This document shows positions 8,553 through 16,921 of a DNA stretch of 64,000 nt, one piece after another; the stretch's first letter is position 1; the number at the start of each line of letters is the position of its first letter. The notes beneath the pieces are model-generated. The model saw nothing but the letters and a program-made list of their open reading frames with translations, ran no database searches and was not told where the DNA came from. Source of the stretch: DSNY01 sp964539745 (GTDB taxonomy: Bacteria > Pseudomonadota > Gammaproteobacteria > Burkholderiales > Burkholderiaceae_F); contig CAZIJU010000009.1 in the NCBI GenBank assembly GCA_964539745.1, positions 1-64,000 on the forward strand, in the 5' to 3' direction. The position numbers and the translations under genes are program-made.

Positions 8553-9860
8553 ATGCCCCACGCCGTCGCGGCCCCGGCCGTCGCGCCCGCCGCGTTGCTG
8601 CAGCTCGAGTCGATCGGCATGGCCTACGGCCAGCCGCCGCGGCTGTTCTACGCGCTGCGGGACGTGAACCTGCAGATCGCGGACGGGGAGTTTGTCTGCC
8701 TCGTCGGACCGTCGGGCTGCGGCAAGTCCACGCTGCTGCGTCTGGTCGCTGGGTTGCTCGTGCCCACCGAAGGCCGCGTGCTGTATCGCGGCGAGGCGCT
8801 TTCCGGCGTCAATCCGCATACGGCCATCGTGTTCCAGACCTTCGCGCTGTTTCCCTGGCTGACGGTTGCCGAAAACGTCGAAGTCGCGCTGAAGGCGCGT
8901 GGTATGGCGCTTGCAGCGCGGCGCGAGCGCGCGCAACGGCTGATCGAACTGGTCGGCCTTGCGGGCTTCGAAGACGCCTACCCGCGCGAGCTGTCCGGCG
9001 GCATGCGGCAGAAGGTCGGGCTCGCGCGGGCGCTCGCGGTCGAACCCGAACTGTTGTGTCTCGACGAGCCGTTTTCCGCGCTCGACGTGCTTTCGGCCGA
9101 GGCACTGCGCGGCGAACTCCTGGAGCTATGGACACGGCACGCGATGCCCACGCGCGCGATCCTGATGGTCACGCACAACATCGAGGAGGCCGTCGAGCTC
9201 GCGGACCGCATCGTCGTGATGGCCAAGGACCCCGGGCGCGTGCTGACGGAAGTACGCGTCGATATGCGCCGCCCTCGGCGACGGCAGGACACGGCGTTTC
9301 AGGCGCTCGCCGATCATGTGTACGCCGCAGTGACCGGGCGCACCGGCACCGAGGCCGAGGTGCTGGGCACCGCACCCGGCGCGCCCGGGGCGACGCGCAA
9401 GCTGCCGGCGGCGCGGCTGGAGGCGATCGCGGGACTCGTCGAAAAACTCGCTGCCGACGGCGGCCGGGCCGATTTGCCGCGGCTGGCCGCCGAGTTCGGT
9501 ATGGAACTGGACGATCTGATGCCGCTCGTCGAGGCGGCGGAGCGTCTCGGGCTGGTGCGCATCGAGCAGGGCGACCTGCACCTGCTCGCGCTCGGGCACG
9601 ACTACGCGGACGCGAGCATCCCGGTGCGCAAGGAGATCCTCGCCGGACGGGTGCTGCGCGTGCCGCTCGTGCGCTGGATCTACGAGACCCTGCAGCGCGA
9701 CGACAACCAGCGCATCGTACGCAGCTTCTTCGTCGATGCGCTGCGCAACGAGTTCGGCGACAAGGCCGACGAGCAGCTCGACGTCGCGATCGACTGGGGA
9801 CGCTACGCGGACCTGTTCGCATATGACGAGGACGCCGCCGAGCTGTACCTCGAATCCTGA
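8553..9860 (+). CDS. ABC importer ATPase with C-terminal AAA-associated domain
   Basis: Encodes 435 residues. The N-terminal ~260 are a NitT/TauT-class ATPase: Walker A VGPSGCGKSTLL, Q-loop FQTFALFPWL, signature LSGGMRQKVGLARAL, Walker B LLCLDEPFSALD and switch VTHNIEEAVELAD. The C-terminal ~150 residues (from about KLPAARLEAI to YLES) are the domain annotated as AAA-associated C-terminal domain, which looks like a winged-helix followed by helices and may regulate the transporter. It couples to the fused permease immediately upstream (stop and start 2 bases apart). Confidence 0.88.
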   Translation: MPHAVAAPAVAPAALLQLESIGMAYGQPPRLFYALRDVNLQIADGEFVCLVGPSGCGKSTLLRLVAGLLVPTEGRVLYRGEALSGVNPHTAIVFQTFALFPWLTVAENVEVALKARGMALAARRERAQRLIELVGLAGFEDAYPRELSGGMRQKVGLARALAVEPELLCLDEPFSALDVLSAEALRGELLELWTRHAMPTRAILMVTHNIEEAVELADRIVVMAKDPGRVLTEVRVDMRRPRRRQDTAFQALADHVYAAVTGRTGTEAEVLGTAPGAPGATRKLPAARLEAIAGLVEKLAADGGRADLPRLAAEFGMELDDLMPLVEAAERLGLVRIEQGDLHLLALGHDYADASIPVRKEILAGRVLRVPLVRWIYETLQRDDNQRIVRSFFVDALRNEFGDKADEQLDVAIDWGRYADLFAYDEDAAELYLES

Positions 9861-9885
9861 CCGGCGTTGCCGATACACTCGCCGC

Positions 9886-10878
9886 ATGGATCGCGCCGCG
9901 CCTATCGAGGCACTGACCGCCGCCGCCTGGTGCGAGCGGCTCGCTCAGCTCGCGATGCGGCGGCGCGTTCATCTGTCGAGCCTGCCGCGCGGGCGTGACC
10001 TCGAGCTCGTGCTCGCCAGCGCCGCGCTGCATTTCCCGCCGCAGCGGCTTCTGACCGAACCGCAGGCGAACGAGGTGCTCCGCGGCTTCCTCGCAGGCGC
10101 CGGCAGTTTTCTGGCGACCGATCCCGCCGAGCTGCGCCGCTGGCTGGTCGACTTCGGCTTCATTGCGCGCAGCGACCGCGGCACCGACTATCGACGTGGC
10201 GTGCTTCCGGAATGGCTGCGCGACGCGGCCGGCGCGCTCGACGCGAGCGAACTGGCGCAGACGGTGCTCGCCGCGACGCAGGCGCGCGCGGCCCGACGCG
10301 AGGCGCGCAAGCAGGCGTGGCTCGCCAGGACCGCGCGGGCGGTCGAAGTCACCGAAGGCGGGGTCGCGACGCGAGCCGACGACGAGATGTTCATGCGGCT
10401 CGCGCTCGACCAGGCACACAACGCGTGGGCGCTGGGCGAAGTGCCGGTCGGCGCGGTGATCGTCAAGGACGCCCAGGTGCTCGCGACGGGATTCAACCAG
10501 CCGATCGGCAACGCCGATCCGACCGCGCACGCCGAGATCCAGGCGATCCGCGCCGCCGCCGAGCGCCTGGGCAACTATCGGCTCAGCCACTGCGCGCTGT
10601 ACGTGACGCTCGAGCCGTGCGCGATGTGCGCGGGCGCGATCCAGCATGCGCGCATCGCACGCGTGATCTACGGTGCACGCGATCCGAAGACGGGTGCGTG
10701 CGGCAGCGTCGTCGACCTGTTCGCGCAGCCGAAACTGAATCATCACGCGACCGTGCGGGCGGGCGTACTGGCCGACGAATGCGGGGCGCTGCTGTCGCGC
10801 TTTTTTGCCGAGCGGCGCGAACTGAAGCAAAGCGGCGCGCTGCCCAAGGACGCGGAAATCGGCGATGGCACGGAGTAG
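9886..10878 (+). CDS. tadA: tRNA adenosine(34) deaminase TadA with N-terminal DUF2087-like domain
   Basis: Encodes 330 residues, about twice a normal TadA. The C-terminal half (about 165-325) is a complete TadA, which converts A34 to inosine in tRNA-Arg(ACG): zinc ligands and general base in DPTAHAEIQA (His215, Glu217) and TLEPCAMCAGA (Cys245, Cys248). The N-terminal part (about 35-110) resembles DUF2087: FPPQRLLTEPQANEVLRGF, ELRRWLVDFGFIARSDRG, DYRRG. A charged helix (120-150) links them. The ATG is preceded by TACACT (9874-9879), leaving almost no leader. The reading frame between the domains is continuous with no internal stop. The DUF2087 call rests on motif memory only. Confidence 0.88.
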   Translation: MDRAAPIEALTAAAWCERLAQLAMRRRVHLSSLPRGRDLELVLASAALHFPPQRLLTEPQANEVLRGFLAGAGSFLATDPAELRRWLVDFGFIARSDRGTDYRRGVLPEWLRDAAGALDASELAQTVLAATQARAARREARKQAWLARTARAVEVTEGGVATRADDEMFMRLALDQAHNAWALGEVPVGAVIVKDAQVLATGFNQPIGNADPTAHAEIQAIRAAAERLGNYRLSHCALYVTLEPCAMCAGAIQHARIARVIYGARDPKTGACGSVVDLFAQPKLNHHATVRAGVLADECGALLSRFFAERRELKQSGALPKDAEIGDGTE

Positions 10879-11764
10879 GGCGGTCGGCTTCGTCGCCCCG
10901 TCGGGCTACCTGCCCGACCCACAGGCGATCGATCGCGCCGCCAGGCGATTCGCCGCGCGCGGCTGGCGCGTGCAGGCCGGCGACACCTGTTTCGAGCGCC
11001 ACCAACGCTTCGCCGGCACGGACGAGCTGCGCGCCGCCGAGCTGCAGCGCTTCTGCACCGACCGTTCGCTGGATCTGGTTCTGTCGGCGCGCGGCGGGTA
11101 CGGACTGACGCGTATCCTGGACCGGCTCGATTTCGAGGCGATTCGTGCCGCAAGGCGCGCGATCTGCGGCTACAGCGACTTCACCGCGTTCAACCTCGCG
11201 TATCTGGCGCGTGTCGGCGGCGCGAGTCTGCATGGGCCGTCGATGACGGACTTCGGCGCCGAGGAGCCCGACCCGTGGACGCTGGACAACTTCCTCGCCG
11301 TGCTGGATGCGCGCGAATACGAAACGCAGTTCGATGCCGACGGCCCGGCATGCGAGCTGGCAGGCACGCTCTGGGGCGGCAATCTGGCGCTGGTCTGCGC
11401 GTTGCTCGGCACGCCGTACTTTCCTCGCGTGCGCGGCGGAGTCCTGTTCCTCGAAGACGTGAACGAGCCCGCGTACAAGATCGAGCGAATGCTGCTGCAG
11501 CTCGCGCAGGCGGGCGTGCTGCAGCGGCAACGCGCGCTGCTGCTGGGCAGCTTCGACCCGATCACGCCGATGCCGAACGACGATGGGTTTTCGCTCGACG
11601 AGGTGGTCCGCGGATTGCGCGCGCGCCTGACGGTGCCGGTGCTCACCGGGCTGCCGTTCGGGCACGTCCGCCGCAAGCTGACGCTGCCGGTCGGCACGCG
11701 GGTGCGCCTGCGCGCACGCGCGGGCGCCGCCACGCTGGCATGGCGTTCCGAGCGTCGGACCTGA
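10865..11764 (+). CDS. ldcA: LD-carboxypeptidase (S66 family, murein tetrapeptide recycling)
   Basis: Encodes 299 residues. Removes the terminal D-Ala from murein tetrapeptides in the cytoplasm during peptidoglycan recycling. Family features: FVAPSGYLPDP near the start, the SARGGYGLTRIL segment, the nucleophile elbow ICGYSDFTAFN with Ser104, the GTLWGGNLALVCALLGTPY block, FLEDVNEPAYKIERML holding the Glu, and the PFGHVRRKLTLPVG segment holding the His. Its ATG overlaps the end of tadA by 14 bases, so the two genes are translationally coupled. No signal peptide, in agreement with a cytosolic role. Confidence 0.93.
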   Translation: MARSRAVGFVAPSGYLPDPQAIDRAARRFAARGWRVQAGDTCFERHQRFAGTDELRAAELQRFCTDRSLDLVLSARGGYGLTRILDRLDFEAIRAARRAICGYSDFTAFNLAYLARVGGASLHGPSMTDFGAEEPDPWTLDNFLAVLDAREYETQFDADGPACELAGTLWGGNLALVCALLGTPYFPRVRGGVLFLEDVNEPAYKIERMLLQLAQAGVLQRQRALLLGSFDPITPMPNDDGFSLDEVVRGLRARLTVPVLTGLPFGHVRRKLTLPVGTRVRLRARAGAATLAWRSERRT

Positions 11765-11963
11765 CGCGGTCTTCGGCACGGACCGCGCCGCTCCGCGCGG
11801 CGATCGAACATTCCCTCGCACGCGTCCGACGCCGATCCGTAGCGGCCGATCGGGCGCGCGCATCGACGCCGGAAAGTCCACGCACCGGGCGCGCGACACC
11901 GCAACGCCCTCCCATGGAGGCGCGTCAGACGGAGGTCGGTAGTCGCGCAGGCATCGCCTCGCC

Positions 11964-11989
11964 TATCATCCGGGCCCATGTCTGGGCCC
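11964..11989 (+). promoter_or_regulatory. -10 box and start-codon hairpin of the histidine kinase gene
   Basis: TATCAT (11964-11969) ends only 8 bases before the kinase ATG, so a transcript from it would have almost no leader. The ATG also lies in the loop of GGGCCC-ATGTCT-GGGCCC (11972-11989). The remaining spacer after ldcA (11765-11963) shows nothing else recognisable. Confidence 0.35.
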
Positions 11990-13909
11990 TTGACACGTTT
12001 CGGTATCGCTGCCGAAACGCGCGAACAACGCCAGGAGAAGATCCTTGCGGGCGTGATCGCCTCGGTCTACCGGCAGGTCCCGCAGTCGGTGCTGGGCAGC
12101 ATCGTCGGCGGGGTTGCCCTGGTGGCCGTGTTCTGGCAAACACACAACCAGACCTGGTTGCTGCTGTGGTCGATCGCGCTGCTGCTCGAATCGCTGGTGC
12201 GCGTGCGCATGGCCTACGCGTTCCGTCGCGCGACCGACACCGTCGAGCGCGTGCAGAAGTGGGCGTCGCGCTGGGTCGCCACGTCGCTGGCCGCCGGATT
12301 GCTGTGGGGGGCCGCGGGTGCGCTGTTCTTCGCGTCGAACGAGCCGTTGCAGCAACTGGTGCTGGTCGCCGTCGTGCTTGGCGTGGCGTTCGGTTCGCTG
12401 ACGCTGTATGCGTCGCACCGCCCGGCACTGTGGGCGTTTCTGCCGGCCGCACTGCTGCCGCTGATCGGCCGCATGCTCGCCGAGCAGAACCCCGCGTACT
12501 ACACCGCGGCGATCGTGATGCTCGCCGTTTTCGGGTTCACGACCTTCTTCGGTCGCAACTTCGGCGAGGCGATGTTCGAGTCTGTCAAGAACAACTACGA
12601 GAACGAGGTGCTGGTCGAACAGCTGATCGCCGAAAAACGCATCTCCGACGATGCGCGCCGCGCCGCCGAGAACGCGACCCGCTCCAAGACGCAGTTCTTC
12701 GCCGCGGCGAGCCACGACCTGCGCCAGCCGCTTCAAGCCATCGGCATCTACGTGTCGCTGCTGAAGAAGCGCGCGCAAGGCCCGCTCGAGCCTTTGGTGA
12801 AGAACTTGTCGACTGCGGTCGAGTCGCTTTCGAAGCTGGTCGAAGAGCTGCTTGAGATCTCGCGTCTGGACTCCGGCGCGATCCAGCCGCGCACGCAGCA
12901 GATTCTGGTCGACGAGATGTTCGGACTGCTCGAGCAGGAGTTCATGCCGCAGGCGGCGGCCAAGGGACTCGCGCTGCGCGTGCGGCGTGCCGGCTACGCG
13001 ATCGAATCCGACCAGATGCTGCTGATGCGCGTGCTGCGCAACCTGCTTGCCAACGCGATCCGCTACACGCAGCGTGGCGGCGTGCTGCTGGCCGCGCGTC
13101 CGCGTGGCGGTCTGATCAGTCTCGAGGTCTACGACACCGGGCCGGGAATCCGCCAGCAGGAGCTGGATCGCATCTTCGAGGAGTTCTACCGCGGCGAGAG
13201 CTCGAAGAACGAAGCCGGCAGCGGTTTCGGCCTCGGGCTTTCGATCGTCAAGCGCATCTGCAGCGTGCTCGGGCATCCGCTCGTCGTGACGACGCGGCCC
13301 GGTTCGGGCACCGTGTTCCGGGTCGAGGTGCCGCTATCGGCGATGCCGCGCCGGCCGGTGCGGGGCCCGGCCGAGACGACCGAGGCCGCGATCCGCATCC
13401 TGAGCGGCCATACGCTCGTCGTGCTGGAGGACAACGAGGAGATTCTGAACAGTCTGACCCGCTTGCTCAGGTCCTGGGGTGCCGACATCCTGTCGGCGAC
13501 TCACTTCAACGCCTCGCTGATGAAGCGGCTGGCGAACCGCAAGCGCATCGATCTGATCATCGCCGATCAGAACCTCGGCAATTCGGCGATCTCGGGCGTG
13601 GAGGCCGTGTTCCGGATCCGCGAGATCGTCGGTTTTCCGGTACCGGTGATCATGCTGACCGCCGTACACGGGCTCGAGGTCCTCGCCGAGTTTCAGCGCA
13701 CGATGCAGACCCGCATGGCCAAGAACCCCGGGATGGCGCCGGCGATCGCGCGCAGCCGCGTCGAGGAGCCGATCGTGCTGCAGAAGCCGACCACTGCAGC
13801 GGTGCTCAATGCGACGATCGCCGAGGCGCTCGGGCTGACGGCGGCGGTGGCCGCGGGCCATCCGGGACCCGAGGCCGTGCTCGAAGGCGATGAAGACCGC
13901 GTGAGTTAA
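11978..13909 (+). CDS. Membrane hybrid sensor histidine kinase with receiver domain
   Basis: Encodes 643 residues. Six hydrophobic segments occupy about 35-195, followed by a short helix and the dimerisation box AAASHDLRQPLQAI with phospho-acceptor His246. The ATPase domain has LRNLLANAIRYT, DTGPGI and GFGLGLSIVKR. The C-terminal receiver (about 478-620) keeps Asp485, the phosphorylatable Asp530 (LIIADQNLG), Thr561 and Lys603, but Thr561 to Lys603 is 42 residues, roughly 20 more than usual, because of an extra charged segment. The SHDLRQPL class often pairs with LuxR-type regulators, and one lies convergent 9 bases downstream. The signal is unknown. Confidence 0.9.
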   Translation: MSGPLTRFGIAAETREQRQEKILAGVIASVYRQVPQSVLGSIVGGVALVAVFWQTHNQTWLLLWSIALLLESLVRVRMAYAFRRATDTVERVQKWASRWVATSLAAGLLWGAAGALFFASNEPLQQLVLVAVVLGVAFGSLTLYASHRPALWAFLPAALLPLIGRMLAEQNPAYYTAAIVMLAVFGFTTFFGRNFGEAMFESVKNNYENEVLVEQLIAEKRISDDARRAAENATRSKTQFFAAASHDLRQPLQAIGIYVSLLKKRAQGPLEPLVKNLSTAVESLSKLVEELLEISRLDSGAIQPRTQQILVDEMFGLLEQEFMPQAAAKGLALRVRRAGYAIESDQMLLMRVLRNLLANAIRYTQRGGVLLAARPRGGLISLEVYDTGPGIRQQELDRIFEEFYRGESSKNEAGSGFGLGLSIVKRICSVLGHPLVVTTRPGSGTVFRVEVPLSAMPRRPVRGPAETTEAAIRILSGHTLVVLEDNEEILNSLTRLLRSWGADILSATHFNASLMKRLANRKRIDLIIADQNLGNSAISGVEAVFRIREIVGFPVPVIMLTAVHGLEVLAEFQRTMQTRMAKNPGMAPAIARSRVEEPIVLQKPTTAAVLNATIAEALGLTAAVAAGHPGPEAVLEGDEDRVS

Positions 13910-13918
13910 TGAGAAGGC

Positions 13919-14587
13919 TCAGCCGACGTCGTAGCCGTGCCTGCGCGCGGCCAGCAGCGCCTCTGTGCGATTGGACGCGCCGAACGCGCGGTAGATCGCG
14001 GTGACGTGCGTCTTGACCGTGCCTTCGGACAGGCCGAGTTCGCGGCAGATGATCTTGATCGGCGCGCCGCGTGCCAGAAGCTGCAGCACCTGTTCCTGGC
14101 GCTCGGTCAGTTGGACGCGCACGCTGACCGGCTGGCCGAGCATGTCGCGTCCGCGCTCCGGCAAGCCGAGCATCGTCGCACCGCGCGTGCTGTCTTCCAG
14201 AAGGTCTGCCGGAATGTAAACGCCGCCCGACAGCACGAAGCGGATCGCCTCCAGCAGCGTGTCGGAGGCCATCGACTTCGGCACGAATCCGGCCGCGCCC
14301 AGTTGCAGCACCCGCATCACGCTGCGCTGGTCCTGCACACCCGACAGCACGAGGATCTTCAGGTCGGGCGCGCGGCCGACCAGCGTCTCGAGCAGGCTCG
14401 TGCCCGTGGCGCCGGGAAGGCCGAGGTCGAGCAACATCAGGTCCGCGTCGGGATGCTGCTCGAGCAAGCGCTCCGCGCCCGGCGCGTCGGCGGCTGTGTA
14501 AACCTCCGCTTGGGGATCGATGTCGGTCAGCAGCGCGCGCAGCGCGTCCGTGATCAGCGAGTGGTCGTCGACGATGAGGATTTTCAT
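13919..14587 (-). CDS. LuxR/NarL-type response regulator
   Basis: Encodes 222 residues. Receiver domain (1-120): LIVDDHSLITDAL with the acidic pair at 7-8, phosphorylation site Asp54 in LMLLDLGLPGA, and Lys in GFVPKSM. HTH_LuxR domain (about 155-220): LTERQEQVLQLLARGAP then LGLSEGTVKTHV and YRAFGASNRTEALL. It should bind DNA after phosphorylation. The hybrid kinase is convergent, with stops 9 bases apart, so the pair is adjacent but not one operon; their pairing is inferred. Behind its start, 14588-14709 holds no visible gene. Confidence 0.93.
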   Translation of the reverse strand: MKILIVDDHSLITDALRALLTDIDPQAEVYTAADAPGAERLLEQHPDADLMLLDLGLPGATGTSLLETLVGRAPDLKILVLSGVQDQRSVMRVLQLGAAGFVPKSMASDTLLEAIRFVLSGGVYIPADLLEDSTRGATMLGLPERGRDMLGQPVSVRVQLTERQEQVLQLLARGAPIKIICRELGLSEGTVKTHVTAIYRAFGASNRTEALLAARRHGYDVG

Positions 14588-14709
14588 GTGGGCGGACAGC
14601 GGATCGGGTCCAGCAGACGGCATGCGGCCGACGGTGCGGTGATCGACGCATTCTAGTCCCGATCGCCGCGACGATCGAATGCCGAGGCGCAGATGCGGCG
14701 GGTATGTCG

Positions 14710-15948
14710 TCAGGGCAGGCGAGGCCGGACCTTGGCTGCGGCCGCCTTCGCGCGCGTGCGCGCTTCTTCGATGGTCGATGCGTGTGCCAGTGCCACGCCC
14801 ATGCGCCGCCTGACGTAGGACTCGGGCTTGCCGAACAGGCGCAGATCGGTGCCTGGTATCGCCAGCGCTTCGGCCACGCCGTCGAAAACGATGCCTCTGC
14901 CGTCGAGTCCGCCGTAGATCACAGCGCTCGCAGCGGCAGCGGTGCGCAATGCGGTGTCGACCGGCAGGCCGAGCAGGGCGCGCGCGTGCAGCTCGAATTC
15001 GCTCTGCCACTGGCTCGTCAGCGTGACCAGGCCCGTGTCGTGCGGGCGCGGGCTGACCTCGGAGAACCAGACGCGATCGCCCTTGACGAACAACTCCACG
15101 CCGAAGATGCCGACACCGCCCAATGCGTCGGTCACACGTCGCGCATAGTCGCGCGCGCTCGCCAGCGCCGTGGGCGCCATCGGGTGCGGCTGCCAGCTCT
15201 CGACGTAGTCGCCGCGGACCTGGACGTGTCCGATGGGCTCGCAGAAGTGCGTCCGGATCGCGCCATCCGCGTCCCGCGCCCGCACCGTGAGCTGCGTGAT
15301 CTCGTAGTCGAAGTCGACGAAACCCTCGACGATGACCCGGCCCAGACGGACGCGACCGCCGGCGGCGGCGTAGTCCCAGGCCGCTCGAAGATCCTCGACG
15401 CGATCCACCTTGCTTTGGCCTTTCCCCGAGGATGACATCACGGGCTTGACCACACACGGGACACCGATCGCGTCGCGAACGGCCGCGACAAGTTCGTCGT
15501 ACGAGTCGGCGAACCGGTAGGGGGACGTCGGCAGGCCGATCTGCTCGGCGGCCAGCCGGCGAATGCCTTCGCGGTTCATCGTGAGCTTGGCTGCCCGCGC
15601 AGTGGGGATGACACGCGCCAAGCCTTCGCGCTCGATCTCGAGCAGCGCCTCCGTGGCGATGGCCTCGATCTCTGGAACGATGACATGCGGGCGTTCGAGC
15701 TCGATCAGCCTGCGCAATGCCGCTGGGTCGGCCATGTTCAGCACATGGGCGCGGTGGGCGACCTGGTGCCCCGGCGCGTCTTGGTAGCGGTCGGCGGCGA
15801 TCACCTCGATGCCGAGACGCTGCAGCGCGATGATCACTTCCTTGCCCAACTCGCCGGCGCCGAGCACAAGGACGCGGATGGCGCTTGGGGAAAGCGGCGT
15901 GCCGATGGGCAGCGGCGGGTAGGCCGCCGGAGGGGTTTCAGGGGTCAT
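14710..15948 (-). CDS. purT: Formate-dependent phosphoribosylglycinamide formyltransferase 2
   Basis: Encodes 412 residues of the ATP-grasp superfamily. Makes formyl-GAR from GAR, formate and ATP, the folate-independent route of purine step 3. Visible: IRVLVLGAGELGKEVIIALQRLG, IVPEIEAIATE, the ATP-grasp loop VVKPVMSSSGKGQS, EGFVDFDYEITQLT, GVELFVKGDRVWFSEVSPRPHDTG and GKPESYVRRRMGVALA. The ATG at 15948 gives a length close to E. coli PurT; a GTG at 15984 would add 12 residues. It is preceded by an A/T-rich spacer with an inverted repeat and is not in an operon with tatD, which has its own distance of 126 bases. Confidence 0.96.
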   Translation of the reverse strand: MTPETPPAAYPPLPIGTPLSPSAIRVLVLGAGELGKEVIIALQRLGIEVIAADRYQDAPGHQVAHRAHVLNMADPAALRRLIELERPHVIVPEIEAIATEALLEIEREGLARVIPTARAAKLTMNREGIRRLAAEQIGLPTSPYRFADSYDELVAAVRDAIGVPCVVKPVMSSSGKGQSKVDRVEDLRAAWDYAAAGGRVRLGRVIVEGFVDFDYEITQLTVRARDADGAIRTHFCEPIGHVQVRGDYVESWQPHPMAPTALASARDYARRVTDALGGVGIFGVELFVKGDRVWFSEVSPRPHDTGLVTLTSQWQSEFELHARALLGLPVDTALRTAAAASAVIYGGLDGRGIVFDGVAEALAIPGTDLRLFGKPESYVRRRMGVALAHASTIEEARTRAKAAAAKVRPRLP

Positions 15949-15974
15949 CCTGGTGCTCGGCAATTGATGGTTAA

Positions 15975-15990
15975 CATAATGCACATTATG
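15975..15990 (-). promoter_or_regulatory. Inverted repeat upstream of purT
   Basis: CATAATG-CA-CATTATG is a perfect 7-base inverted repeat 27 bases before the purT ATG at 15948 and overlapping the alternative GTG. The spacer here is much richer in A/T than its surroundings. Operator, or simply two -10-like CATAAT hexamers facing each other; no known consensus is matched with confidence. Confidence 0.4.
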
Positions 15991-16074
15991 CGCAGTTATG
16001 AGCGGGTTCAGCTAAACCTAATCTTGTCTCGCAAGTGCGCCGCATAACATCTTCTTTTGAAAAGCTTTCCTCCG

Positions 16075-16884
16075 TCACGCCGAATCCGAGCAATCCTCGC
16101 AGATCACCTCAGGTTTGAAGTCCAAGCATTGGAATAATCTAAAAAAATTCTCCATCGATGCCTCGGCGACGCGCGCGCGCGAAATCCCGCGGAGCTCGGC
16201 GATCTTCTCAGCCACGTGCACCACGTAGGACGGCTCGTTCGTCCTCCCACGATGCGGCACAGGTGCCAGGTAAGGAGCGTCGGTTTCGATCAGCAGGCGA
16301 TCCAGCGGCACGAATTTGGCCACCTCCTGCACCTCTGTTGCGCTCTTAAACGTCACGATCCCGGAAAAGGAAATGTAGAAGCCGAGCTCGAGCGCAGCGG
16401 CGGCGACCGAACGCGTCTCCGTAAAACAATGCATGACGCCGCCGACATCGCTGGCGGCTTCCTCCTGCATGATCCGCAGCGTGTCGTCCGCGGCGGCGCG
16501 CGTATGGATGATCAAAGGTTTGCCACAAGCTCGCGCGGCGCGGATGTGCACCCGAAAGCGCTCGCGCTGCCAGTGCAGCGGCTCCTTCAGTCGGTAGTAA
16601 TCCAGCCCGGTTTCGCCGATCGCGACGACCTTCGGCTGTCGCGCCAGCTCGACCAGATCCTGCACCGTCGGCTCGCGCCCGTCCCGGTAGTCGGGGTGAA
16701 CCCCGACCGACGCGAAAATTCCCCGCTGCGCATCGGCGAGCGCAAGGACCGCGGGGAATTCTTCGAGCGTGACGCAGACGTTCAGTGCAGCGACGACGCG
16801 TCGCTCGCGCATCCGAACGAGCACGCCGTCGATGTCGCCGCTCAATTCCGGGAACAACAGGTGGCAGTGCGAATCGACGTACAC
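16075..16884 (-). CDS. tatD: TatD family metal-dependent deoxyribonuclease
   Basis: Encodes 269 residues of the TatD/YcfH amidohydrolase family, cytosolic Mg-dependent DNases/exonucleases. Metal-binding positions seen: DSHCHL at the N-terminus, AIGETGLDYYR, KPLIIHTRAA, GVMHCFTE and LIETDAPYLAP. Translation starts with GTG. It is the last gene of mltG-tmk-holB-pilZ-tatD, 37 bases after pilZ. The end of the protein is slightly odd: after the usual ENFFRLF it has a 16-residue tail containing two Cys (VICEDCSDSA) of unknown meaning. Confidence 0.94.
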   Translation of the reverse strand: MYVDSHCHLLFPELSGDIDGVLVRMRERRVVAALNVCVTLEEFPAVLALADAQRGIFASVGVHPDYRDGREPTVQDLVELARQPKVVAIGETGLDYYRLKEPLHWQRERFRVHIRAARACGKPLIIHTRAAADDTLRIMQEEAASDVGGVMHCFTETRSVAAAALELGFYISFSGIVTFKSATEVQEVAKFVPLDRLLIETDAPYLAPVPHRGRTNEPSYVVHVAEKIAELRGISRARVAEASMENFFRLFQCLDFKPEVICEDCSDSA

Positions 16885-16921
16885 GGTCGCGCCGCTTCGT
16901 TCCGCCCCGATGGGCGGCCCG

